DNA from: Truepera sp.
GTDB lineage: Bacteria > Deinococcota > Deinococci > Deinococcales > Trueperaceae
NCBI GenBank assembly: GCA_018333775.1
Contig: JAGXSO010000047.1
Span: forward strand, 1 to 6,905
Direction of reading: 5' to 3'
DNA: 6,905 nt
Positions within the stretch are counted from its first letter, which is position 1; every line of letters starts with the position of its first letter. The position numbers and the translations under genes were made by a program. A model generated the notes under the pieces. It was not told where the DNA came from, searched no databases, and worked only from the letters and a program-made list of their open reading frames with translations. Below, piece after piece: positions 1 through 5,229 of this stretch.

Positions 1-1161
1 CAGATAGCGCTGATGGGGATTTTCCAGATAGACCTCGAGCGGCGTGTACTCAATGGGATTGAGATTAAACGCCTGGCTGCTGGACGGATGGCGCAAGTCG
101 GCATCGACCAGCAGAGTGCGGTACTTGCTACGCGCAAAGCTCTCAGCCAGGGCAATAGCCACCCCGGTCTTCTCCTTAAGGGTTTGGGCGCTGGTGACTA
201 GGAAGGTTTTGGGCTGAACATTAGCAGTAGCCAGGAGCAGATTGGTGCGCAAGTAGCTAGCCGACTCGTGGGACAGTTGATGGGGGTTGCGCGCAGCACG
301 GGAGAACTCGGCAATCACCGGCAGCCCGGTAAGGGCCACTAGGTCCTCGCTGTTTCTGATGCGGGTATCGAGGGAGGTTCTGAGCAGCATGAAGCCGTAG
401 CTCAGCACTAGGCCCAACAGAAACGCCAGCGTGGTGTTAAGAGCGGCGCGGGAGCTAAGGGGCCTGTCGGGGACAAGTGCGGTCCTAAAGGGCTCGAGCA
501 GCCCCACCACCACTGCCGAGTTGCTAAGCGCCCGGGCGGCATCAAGCTCGCGCACACGGCGTTCGCGCAGTGCGTTTAACGCTGCGAGTTGGTCGGGGTT
601 GTTGCCAAGACCGGCTATTTGTGCGTCGATGGCGCCAACAGCCTGCTCGAGCGCCATCACGCCGCTGGCGAAGTTCTGCCGGGCGCGCTCGCGATCCCAG
701 GACAACAGCTCCTCTGCCAGGGCATTAGCCAAGCGGGCGGCTCGCGCTGCGGCTGGGTCATCTACTTCGATGCGGATCAGGCTTGAGATGCGGCGGTCTT
801 CAACCATGACCCGCACCTGGTTTTTGAGCTGCGCAAGGCCGGCTTGCGTGATAGGCTCATCCTGCAAATTGCGCAGAGCCTCACTCAGGATCGGGCCATC
901 GAGGATAGCCGAGCGGTAGACGGTAGGATCGACCGGGGGCGGAGAGATGATCCCCAGGCTGCTGTAGCTTACGTTGGGTTGAGAGGCCAGCAGCGTGGCG
1001 CTAGCGCGATAGATAGGGGTGGCATTGAGGCTCAGGATAAAAGCTGCGGTAGCGGCAGCCACGGCTACGGTTAACGCTACCAGCGCTCCGCGGAGCAGAA
1101 AGTCGAGCACATCCCTGAGCGAGATGGTAAAGGTGCCGTTCTCAAGAGATTTCGTGGTCAC
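1..1161 (-). CDS. Wzz-type polysaccharide co-polymerase / BY-kinase fusion, N-terminal part
   Basis: Reading frame is open from GTG at 1161 to the left edge (387 residues, C-terminus missing). An in-frame TGA lies at 1179-1177 and no other start follows it; GTGAGG (1175-1170) sits 8 bases before the GTG. Such inner-membrane proteins set chain length or drive export of capsule or exopolysaccharide. Visible order: hydrophobic segment about 22-45, a Wzz-like PIYRASATLLAS stretch (49-60), a periplasmic region with helical, probably coiled-coil character about 135-215, a proline-spaced motif before the second membrane segment (P224, P231, P234), membrane segment about 242-260, then a cytoplasmic P-loop ATPase domain. 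Walker A' is canonical (LLVDADLRHP, D353 and D355). Walker A is not: SAQTLKEKTG (324-333) keeps K331 and T332 but lacks the usual glycines. A C-terminal Tyr cluster would be outside the window. The family call is firm; kinase activity is doubtful. Confidence 0.85.
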   Translation of the reverse strand, partial: MTTKSLENGTFTISLRDVLDFLLRGALVALTVAVAAATAAFILSLNATPIYRASATLLASQPNVSYSSLGIISPPPVDPTVYRSAILDGPILSEALRNLQDEPITQAGLAQLKNQVRVMVEDRRISSLIRIEVDDPAAARAARLANALAEELLSWDRERARQNFASGVMALEQAVGAIDAQIAGLGNNPDQLAALNALRERRVRELDAARALSNSAVVVGLLEPFRTALVPDRPLSSRAALNTTLAFLLGLVLSYGFMLLRTSLDTRIRNSEDLVALTGLPVIAEFSRAARNPHQLSHESASYLRTNLLLATANVQPKTFLVTSAQTLKEKTGVAIALAESFARSKYRTLLVDADLRHPSSSQAFNLNPIEYTPLEVYLENPHQRYL

Positions 1162-1226
1162 GTACCGCGCCTCACGTCAAGGAGTCTAGCAGATCGATAA
1201 CCGGCTTTTTGGGCACAGCTCACACC

Positions 1227-1312
1227 TTACATAGTCTGCGTAACCTTGCGAAGATGCCGCGGCTGGCCCCTTGGAGCGGATTGCGTGCAGCCAAGAGCGT
1301 AGCCAGCGCGGC
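1227..1312 (-). pseudogene. Decayed 3' end of a second SIS-domain gene
   Basis: Read on the minus strand, 1266-1227 matches the last codons of the SIS gene (2177-2138), giving PRHLRKVTQTM followed by a stop. An 11-base stretch present in the intact gene (2178-2188) is missing, which shifts the frame; beyond it 1290-1267 again matches (L-H-x-x-R-S-K-G). Weaker similarity may reach about 1312. Most differences are silent: GTT/GTA, ACT/ACC, TCC/TCT, CAC/CAT and stop TAA/TAG. I infer that this was once a functional diverged gene copy and is now a fragment. Nothing upstream of it survives, because the TA cassette begins there. Confidence 0.75.
1228..1290. repeat. Left direct repeat flanking the TA cassette
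   Basis: Positions 1228-1266 match 2139-2177 at 37 of 39 bases, and 1267-1290 match 2189-2212 at 19 of 24, with an 11-base gap in this copy. Both copies have the same orientation and lie either side of the antitoxin-toxin pair. Confidence 0.9.
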
Positions 1313-1336
1313 GAAAAGGCTTAGACTAGACTCACC

Positions 1337-1594
1337 ATGGTGATGAAATCGATCGAAATCGCATACCCCGAAGCCCTGGCAGCGGCACTGAACCTCAGCC
1401 CCGAAGCGTTCTCGCAGGAAGCTAAGCTTGCGCTGGCGGTCAAACTCTTCGAGCTGGGCCGCGTGACCTCCGGCCAGGCGGCAAGGTTGGCAGGGGTGCC
1501 TCGCGCACAGTTCCTGCTGGAGTGTCGGCGCTTTGGTGCAGCCAGCGTTAGCTGGGACGACGAAGAGCTGGCCGTGGAGTTCGGTGCCCGCTAG
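1337..1594 (+). CDS. UPF0175-family antitoxin
   Basis: Small 85-residue protein with the UPF0175 signature in the middle: LFELGRVTSGQAARLAG (37-53) followed by PRAQFL (55-60), a predicted helix-turn-helix-like region, then an acidic C-terminus (DDEEL). Members of this family lie directly upstream of DUF3368/PIN-type toxins, as here, and are thought to neutralise them and possibly bind the promoter. ATG 1337 is the first start; GTG 1340 and ATG 1343 are equally possible, giving 84 or 83 residues. No convincing Shine-Dalgarno is seen; the nearest AAGG (1315-1318) is too far away. Two overlapping TAGACT motifs (1322-1327, 1327-1332) resemble a weak -10 box close to the start, so a very short leader or leaderless transcript is possible. 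The gene stops 3 bases before the toxin start. Confidence 0.82.
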   Translation: MVMKSIEIAYPEALAAALNLSPEAFSQEAKLALAVKLFELGRVTSGQAARLAGVPRAQFLLECRRFGAASVSWDDEELAVEFGAR

Positions 1595-1597
1595 CCC

Positions 1598-2092
1598 ATG
1601 CTGCTCGTTGCCGATACCGGACCGCTCATCGCGCTAGCAAGCATCGGGCAGCTAACGCTGTTACATCAGCTCTATGGCACGGTTCTTGTCCCTACGACTG
1701 TTCATCGGGAGGTGTTGGCCGGCGGGAGCAGAGTGCTGGGTCTTACGGCCTATCGGCAGGCGGACTGGCTCGAGGTCGTGGAAGTAGGCGCCATCGACCC
1801 TGCCCTCTTAGCACTTCTTGACGAGGGAGAAGCCTCGGTCATCGCCCTTGCGCGTCAGCGCCAGGCCGACGTCCTGCTCATCGACGAGCAGAAAGCGCGG
1901 AAGATTGCGCGCACCCTTTACGGCCTCAAGGTCATCGGCAGCGTTCGTGTCTTGCTCGAAGCGAAACGATTGGGGTTGCTCCCCTCCGCCAAAGCGGCGA
2001 TCACGACCATGCGCGACCAGGGCTACTACCTGCATGACACCATCGTGGAGTACGCGCTTCGTGAAGCGGGCGAAACGAACGAAGAGTCTTGA
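1598..2092 (+). CDS. DUF3368 / PIN-fold toxin (VapC-like nuclease)
   Basis: 164-residue protein opening with VADTGPLIALASIG, the usual start of DUF3368 proteins, a PIN-domain relative. PIN nucleases cut RNA using a cluster of acidic residues that bind metal. Candidates here are D6, E38 (HREVLAG), D75/E76/E78 (LLDEGEASVIALA) and D96 (LLIDEQKARKIA), so no key position is obviously lost. The C-terminal half has the family pattern of viGxxxvLLeAKrlGLL followed by a Gly-Tyr-Tyr segment. The start follows the antitoxin stop by 3 bases without a well-placed ribosome site (GGAG at 1576-1579 is 18 bases away). Translation therefore probably depends on termination-reinitiation from the antitoxin, which would keep toxin below antitoxin. 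It converges on the SIS gene. Assignment is by motif; the RNA target cannot be predicted. Confidence 0.85.
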   Translation: MLLVADTGPLIALASIGQLTLLHQLYGTVLVPTTVHREVLAGGSRVLGLTAYRQADWLEVVEVGAIDPALLALLDEGEASVIALARQRQADVLLIDEQKARKIARTLYGLKVIGSVRVLLEAKRLGLLPSAKAAITTMRDQGYYLHDTIVEYALREAGETNEES

Positions 2093-2117
2093 TTTGCCCT
2101 AGCTCGAGCCTGACCCT

Positions 2118-2134
2118 GTGCGCTCCTCACGCAC
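2118..2134. other. Short hairpin between convergent genes
   Basis: GTGCG (2118-2122) and CGCAC (2130-2134) form a perfect 5-base stem around a 7-base loop in the 45-base gap between the convergent toxin and SIS genes. No T-run follows on either strand, so it is at best a weak bidirectional terminator. Confidence 0.3.
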
Positions 2135-2137
2135 CCA

Positions 2138-3169
2138 CTACATGGTCTGCGTTACCTTGCGAAGATGCCGCGGCTGGTCGGGGTCAAGCCCCTTAGAGCG
2201 GGTTAAATGCAGCGCCAGCAGTTGACCGGCCAGCACCTGCAAGAACGCTTCGCTGGCAGGGTTAAGGCCGGCGGGGAGTGCAATCGGCGCGTTGGCCTCG
2301 CTTACCAGGGCAGCGGCCCCGCTGATGACGGTCAGGTCGGCGCCGATAGCGTGCAGCCGCTCTGCTACCTGCAGGTTCGAAGCCAGCGTGCCATCACTGC
2401 TGGCGATCAGCACGATGGGGTCTTTGGGATCGACCGAGGCGATAGGGCCGTGCTGGAACTCAGCCGAGGAGTAGGCCTGGGCGTGCAGGTAGCTGGTCTC
2501 TTTGAGCTTAAGAGCGATCTCCAGCGCCGGGCCAAACGAGAGGCCGCGCCCTAGCACGTAGACCTGCTCGGCATGGGTGAGGCGCAGCGCAGCGCGCTCG
2601 ATGGGAGCCTGTTCGGCAAGGAGTTGCCGCAGCAGCTTTGGCACTGACTCAAGGGCGCGCAGCAAGGCAGTATCTTGCGACCAGTGGGCGACCACCAAGG
2701 CCAGCGCCATCATCTGGCCGCTAAACGTCTTGGTGGCAGCGACAGCCTGCTCGCGTCCGGCGCCGAGGTATAGGGCGTGGTCAGCAAGGGTTTCCAGCGC
2801 ACTCCCAGACTGGTTGGTGATAGCCAGGCTGAGCGCGCCGGCTTGTTTGAGTTGGCGCAAGCTCTCCACCACATCGCTCGACTGGCCAGACTGGCTGACG
2901 CCGACTGCGAGTGCCCCTGCTACCTTCATGCTGGAGCCGTAAACGGTGAGCAAACTAGGCGGCAGGCTGGCTACCGGCAGACCCAGATACTGCCCCGCTA
3001 AGTAGCTAAAAAACGTCAGCGCATGGTCCGAGGAGCCCCGCGCTACCGTCACGATCATCGGGATGGTGCGGTTTTGCAACTTAGCAGCGACCTCGGCAAT
3101 ACGTGGATTGGCGATGACGCCCTGCAGAACCTCGGGCTGGGCATAGATTTCGTCCTGGAAGTGGCTCAT
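2138..3169 (-). CDS. SIS-domain sugar-phosphate isomerase/deaminase (GlmS C-terminal-like, NagB-II/AgaS type)
   Basis: 343-residue cytosolic protein with two SIS domains and no N-terminal glutaminase, so it resembles the isomerase half of GlmS. Landmarks: ARGSSDHA (43-50), SQSGQSSDV (92-100), EQAVAATKTFSGQ (140-152), the second-domain run GRGLSFGPALEIALKLKE (207-224), the active-site-like segment SSAEFQHGP (234-242, E237 and H240), and the closing PRHLRKVT (333-340), equivalent to the conserved GlmS tail. Stand-alone proteins of this kind act as glucosamine-6-phosphate or galactosamine-6-phosphate deaminases/isomerases. Next to murQ, the likely step is GlcN-6-P to fructose-6-P plus ammonia. 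The start codon overlaps the murQ stop (ATGA at 3169-3166) and no Shine-Dalgarno precedes it, so translation is probably coupled. Exact substrate is inferred from neighbours. Confidence 0.85.
   Translation of the reverse strand: MSHFQDEIYAQPEVLQGVIANPRIAEVAAKLQNRTIPMIVTVARGSSDHALTFFSYLAGQYLGLPVASLPPSLLTVYGSSMKVAGALAVGVSQSGQSSDVVESLRQLKQAGALSLAITNQSGSALETLADHALYLGAGREQAVAATKTFSGQMMALALVVAHWSQDTALLRALESVPKLLRQLLAEQAPIERAALRLTHAEQVYVLGRGLSFGPALEIALKLKETSYLHAQAYSSAEFQHGPIASVDPKDPIVLIASSDGTLASNLQVAERLHAIGADLTVISGAAALVSEANAPIALPAGLNPASEAFLQVLAGQLLALHLTRSKGLDPDQPRHLRKVTQTM
2139..2212. repeat. Right direct repeat (intact SIS gene 3' end)
   Basis: This is the terminal coding sequence of the SIS gene. 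It matches 1228-1290 in the same orientation and holds 11 extra bases (2178-2188) that keep the frame open. Confidence 0.9.
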
Positions 3170-4050
3170 GGTTGTCTTGAGAGTTCGGCGAGCGCCTCAC
3201 GGACGCGCCGGTGATGCCGTGCTAGCACAGCTTGCGCCTCGGCAAAGCTGGCGCCGGTGGCGACCATCACGATGGCTTCGCGGATCTTTCCCCCGGCCTC
3301 CATAAGAGCTTGTTGGGCCTGAGCCGGAGCGCTGCCGCTGGCTGCTTGCACTATCTCGGCGGCGCGGCGGCGCAGCTTGGCATTACTGGGGCGCATGCCG
3401 ACCATGAGGTTGTCATAAGCTCCACCCAAGTGCACCATTACCGCAGTCGATAAGGCGTTTAAGGCGACCTTCTGGGCGGTCCCGGCCGCTAAGCGGGTGG
3501 AGCCGGCCAGCACCTCCGGGCCGGTATCGAGCAGCACCCCGACCTCGGCGTCGTCAAGCAGCGGGGTGCCGGGGTTGTTGGCGATTCCGACGGTAAAAGC
3601 GCCCCGCGCTCTGGCGCGGCGAATACCGGCGACGGTGTAGGGGGTAGTGCCGCTAGCGGCGATGCCGATAACGGCATCGCGAGAGCTAACACCGGCCATA
3701 TCGATGGCTTGAGTAGCAGCCAGCTCGTCATCCTCGGCCCCTTCCTGGGCGCTGCCGCCGGCCTGCTCACCGCCGGCGATTAGCGCTAGGGCACCATCAA
3801 AGCCGAAGGTGGGCGGCAGCTCGGCGGCATCTTGCAGCGCCAGCCGCCCCGAGGTGCCGGCGCCGAGATAGATCAACCTTCCACCAGCGGCTATAGCGCG
3901 CTCGATACCGAGTGCAGCGGTCGTGAGCGTGGGCAGGGCCTGTTCAACAGCGTTTAGGGCGCACTGATTGCGCACCACGATGGCCTTAAGGATATCGGCG
4001 CTGGGCCAGGTGTCCAGGCCGCGGTAGTTGTCGCTTTGGGCTTCGGTCAT
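3166..4050 (-). CDS. murQ: N-acetylmuramic acid 6-phosphate etherase
   Basis: MurQ cleaves the lactyl ether of MurNAc-6-phosphate to give GlcNAc-6-phosphate and D-lactate in peptidoglycan recycling, in the cytosol. The 294 residues match the usual family length. Visible motifs: GAGTSGRLALQDAAELPPTFG read in two parts (63-70 and 71-83) with E77, and EGAEDD (103-108) with E106. By position these two glutamates correspond to the catalytic pair known from E. coli MurQ. Then come the phosphate-binding GIAASGTTPYT (129-139), the signature GPEVLAGSTRLAAGTAQK (177-194), and NLMVGMRPSNAKLRRR (214-229). A helical C-terminal domain (AGGKIREAIVMV onward) completes the family layout. The ATG overlaps the upstream gntR stop as ATGA (4050-4047), and the stop overlaps the SIS start in the same way. 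No independent ribosome site is visible, so the three genes probably form one coupled message. Confidence 0.95.
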   Translation of the reverse strand: MTEAQSDNYRGLDTWPSADILKAIVVRNQCALNAVEQALPTLTTAALGIERAIAAGGRLIYLGAGTSGRLALQDAAELPPTFGFDGALALIAGGEQAGGSAQEGAEDDELAATQAIDMAGVSSRDAVIGIAASGTTPYTVAGIRRARARGAFTVGIANNPGTPLLDDAEVGVLLDTGPEVLAGSTRLAAGTAQKVALNALSTAVMVHLGGAYDNLMVGMRPSNAKLRRRAAEIVQAASGSAPAQAQQALMEAGGKIREAIVMVATGASFAEAQAVLARHHRRVREALAELSRQP

Positions 4051-4793
4051 AGCTTGCGCAGGTCTAGGGCTATCTGGTACTTGTCGCTGCGGTAGGCGCT
4101 GCGCACGTATTCGATGGGCTGGCCGTGAGCGTCGAAGGTGGTCCGCTCGAGCGCCAAAATGGGGGTGTCGCGGCTGATAGTCAACAGCTGTTGCTCCTGG
4201 CGGGTGGGCAAGCGGGCGCTAATGGTCTGGTGGGCGCGCTGTAGCTCGATGCCGTAATGGGTGGCAAAGACCTTATACAAGCTTCCCTCGCGCCTCAGCC
4301 GTTCGACCGGAAAGGCTTCCAGACGTGGTGACAAGAAGGCTACCTGAATGACTAGCGGCTCGTCGTTGGCCGTTCGCAGGCGGGTGATGCACATGACCTC
4401 ATCACCTTTGTCAACCCCCAAGTTACCGGCTATCTGTTGATCTGCGGCGATCAGCTCCGCTTCCAGCAAGTGATTGCCTGGTATGAAGCCCAAGTCGCGA
4501 GCCTCGTCAGTGAAGCCCAGGACACGGTCGACAGTTTGTAACAGCCGCCGGGGCAGCACGTAGGTGCCTGAGCCTTGCCGCTGCTCAACTAAGTTGTCGC
4601 TGGCTAGCTCTAGGAGCGCATGGCGCACAGTCATGCGCGAAAGCTTAAGCAGTGCGGCTAGCTCGCGCTCGCTAGGCAGCGCCTGGCCGGGTGCCAGGAG
4701 GCCCTTTTCGATGGCGCCGGTGAGCTGCTCCTTGAGCTGCAGATAGGCGGGGGTGGCGTGGCTTTTGTCAACAGCCAGAGTGAGGTTCGTCAT
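4047..4793 (-). CDS. GntR-family regulator, HutC subfamily (NagR/DasR-like)
   Basis: 248-residue repressor-type protein. The N-terminal winged helix-turn-helix (about 15-80) is textbook GntR: PAYLQLKEQL, then LPSERELAALLKLSRMTVR (39-57) and EQRQGSGTYV (69-78). The C-terminal UTRA ligand domain covers about 100-242, with MCITRLR, SLYKVFATHYGIELQRA and PIEYVRSAYRSDKYQI matching the HutC subfamily, whose members sense small sugars or amino acids. Heading a murQ-SIS operon, it most likely senses an amino-sugar phosphate such as GlcN-6-P or GlcNAc-6-P, as NagR and DasR do; the ligand is inferred. TGAGG (4800-4796) precedes ATG 4793 by only 2 bases, a tight spacing, but no alternative start keeps the DNA-binding domain whole. 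A palindrome over its own -35 box suggests autoregulation. Confidence 0.92.
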   Translation of the reverse strand: MTNLTLAVDKSHATPAYLQLKEQLTGAIEKGLLAPGQALPSERELAALLKLSRMTVRHALLELASDNLVEQRQGSGTYVLPRRLLQTVDRVLGFTDEARDLGFIPGNHLLEAELIAADQQIAGNLGVDKGDEVMCITRLRTANDEPLVIQVAFLSPRLEAFPVERLRREGSLYKVFATHYGIELQRAHQTISARLPTRQEQQLLTISRDTPILALERTTFDAHGQPIEYVRSAYRSDKYQIALDLRKL

Positions 4794-4835
4794 CGCCTCA
4801 GTAATCCAAGGTTTGCCGCTGGAGTAACTGGTACG

Positions 4836-4843
4836 GTCATGAC
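4836..4843. promoter_or_regulatory. GTCATGAC palindrome near the gntR transcription start
   Basis: A perfect 8-base palindrome lies just downstream of the gntR -10 box, about where transcription would begin. It could be an accessory regulator site or chance; no second copy is seen in the window. Confidence 0.25.
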
Positions 4844-4846
4844 GCT

Positions 4847-4876
4847 AATGTACCTTTGCTGGACCAGTTTGGTCAA
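4847..4876 (-). promoter_or_regulatory. Sigma70-like promoter of the gntR-murQ-SIS operon
   Basis: On the minus strand TTGACC (4876-4871) and TACATT (4852-4847) are separated by 18 bases. Transcription would start near 4840, leaving a leader of about 47 bases before ATG 4793. Box quality and position fit a housekeeping promoter. Confidence 0.7.
4862..4874. promoter_or_regulatory. Candidate GntR operator
   Basis: GACCA-GTT-TGGTC is a perfect 5+3+5 inverted repeat overlapping the -35 box of the gntR promoter. The TGGTC half-site resembles the TGGTCTAGACCA-type operators of DasR/NagR regulators, although the half-sites are in the opposite arm order. Binding here would block polymerase, fitting self-repression of the operon. 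Known facts are the family operator style; the assignment to this regulator is inferred. Confidence 0.5.
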
Positions 4877-4890
4877 GATAGTCAGAAAAA

Positions 4891-4945
4891 GTAGGTTGTA
4901 GGTTGTGGGTTGTAGGATTGTCCCACATCCCACTTCCTACAACCT
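4891..4945. repeat. Heptamer-repeat hairpin element
   Basis: Four 7-base units run in tandem: GTAGGTT, GTAGGTT, GTGGGTT, GTAGGAT (4891-4918). They are followed by TCCCACA and TCCCACT (4921-4934) and then the complement arm. AGGTTGTAGG (4893-4902) pairs perfectly with CCTACAACCT (4936-4945), and GTGGG (4905-4909) pairs with CCCAC (4929-4933) across a 2x2 internal loop, leaving a 19-base tip. T-runs follow on both strands (TTTT 4945-4948 on plus; TTTTT opposite 4886-4890 on minus), so it has the shape of a bidirectional terminator. It lies between two divergent promoters, where a terminator is not expected. It may instead be a dispersed intergenic repeat. Confidence 0.7.
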
Positions 4946-4986
4946 TTTGTTGACATGCTGAAACGCACAACCTTGGCCGCGCGCAG

Positions 4987-4992
4987 TATAAT
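4987..4992 (+). promoter_or_regulatory. -10 box of the rib operon promoter
   Basis: A perfect TATAAT lies 56 bases before the riboswitch. No good -35 box is found 16-18 bases upstream. A perfect TTGACA is present at 4950-4955 but 31 bases away, too far to be its partner under normal spacing. Transcription would start near 4999. Confidence 0.6.
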
Positions 4993-4998
4993 ACCTGT

Positions 4999-5014
4999 GG
5001 CAGGCTGGCCTGCC
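4999..5014 (+). other. Hairpin at the predicted 5' end of the rib mRNA
   Basis: GGCAGG (4999-5004), loop CTGG, CCTGCC (5009-5014) form a perfect 6-base stem starting at the predicted first transcribed base. A 5'-terminal stem of this kind could protect the message from 5' decay; that role is inferred. Confidence 0.5.
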
Positions 5015-5040
5015 GGACTTCCGAGCGAAGCGAGAACGCT
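5012..5040 (+). repeat. Short dispersed repeat, leader copy
   Basis: TCCGAGCGAAGCGAGAAC (5020-5037) recurs at 6373-6390 with one change (17 of 18). GCCGGA precedes both copies, at 5012 and 6362, with 2 versus 5 bases in between. It lies in the rib leader between the 5' hairpin and the riboswitch. Confidence 0.6.
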
Positions 5041-5048
5041 CAACACGA

Positions 5049-5186
5049 TCCTTCAGGGCAGGGTGAAAGTCCCTACCGGCGGTGATCGTCTCTGCGGTGA
5101 AATGGCAGGGGCGTCAGTCCGCGAAGCCACGCGCCCGACCCGGTGTGACTCCGGGACCGACGGTGATAGTCCGGATGGGAGAAGGA
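5049..5186 (+). promoter_or_regulatory. FMN riboswitch (RFN element)
   Basis: The leader carries the conserved RFN blocks in order: TTCAGGGCAGGGTGAAAGT (from 5052), CCCTACCGGCGGTGAT, CAGTCCGCGAAGCC, then CCCGACCCGGTGTGACTCCG and GACGGTGATAGTCCGGATGG followed by GAGAAGGA. The closing P1 stem is TCCTTC (5049-5054) with GAAGGA (5181-5186). RFN RNAs bind flavin mononucleotide and lower expression of riboflavin genes when FMN is plentiful; ribD starts 43 bases further on, as expected. The arm between CGGCGGTGAT and CAGTCCGCG is a variable P3-like stem. Confidence 0.95.
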
Positions 5187-5195
5187 GGGATGCCG

Positions 5196-5221
5196 CAGCG
5201 GTGCTCAGGCACGGCTGAGGG
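5196..5221 (+). promoter_or_regulatory. Expression platform and ribD ribosome site
   Basis: TGAGGG (5216-5221), 8 bases before ATG 5230, is the ribD Shine-Dalgarno. Two mutually exclusive hairpins compete here. One pairs CAGC (5196-5199) with GCTG (5214-5217) and GTGC (5201-5204) with GCAC (5209-5212). The other pairs CTCAG (5204-5208) with CTGAG (5215-5219) and buries the ribosome site. No U-run is present, so control of translation is more likely than termination. How ligand binding selects the fold is not visible. Confidence 0.5.
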
Positions 5222-5229
5222 CTCGCTGG

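Noticed and set aside
431..919. Long plus-strand open frame of 162 residues
   Set aside because: It lies opposite the Wzz/BY-kinase gene, has low-complexity Ser/Arg/Ala composition and matches no family; the minus-strand protein is clearly real.
2117..2135. Factor-independent terminator between the toxin and SIS genes
   Set aside because: The stem is only 5 bases with a 7-base loop and has no T-run on either strand; kept only as a low-confidence hairpin.
4830..4854. Inverted repeat GGTAC ... GTACC around the gntR start region
   Set aside because: The 5-base arms are 15 bases apart and not centred on the GTCATGAC palindrome, so chance is the simplest explanation.
4955..5218. Plus-strand open frame through the rib leader
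   Set aside because: It runs across the whole FMN aptamer, whose sequence is explained by RNA structure rather than coding.
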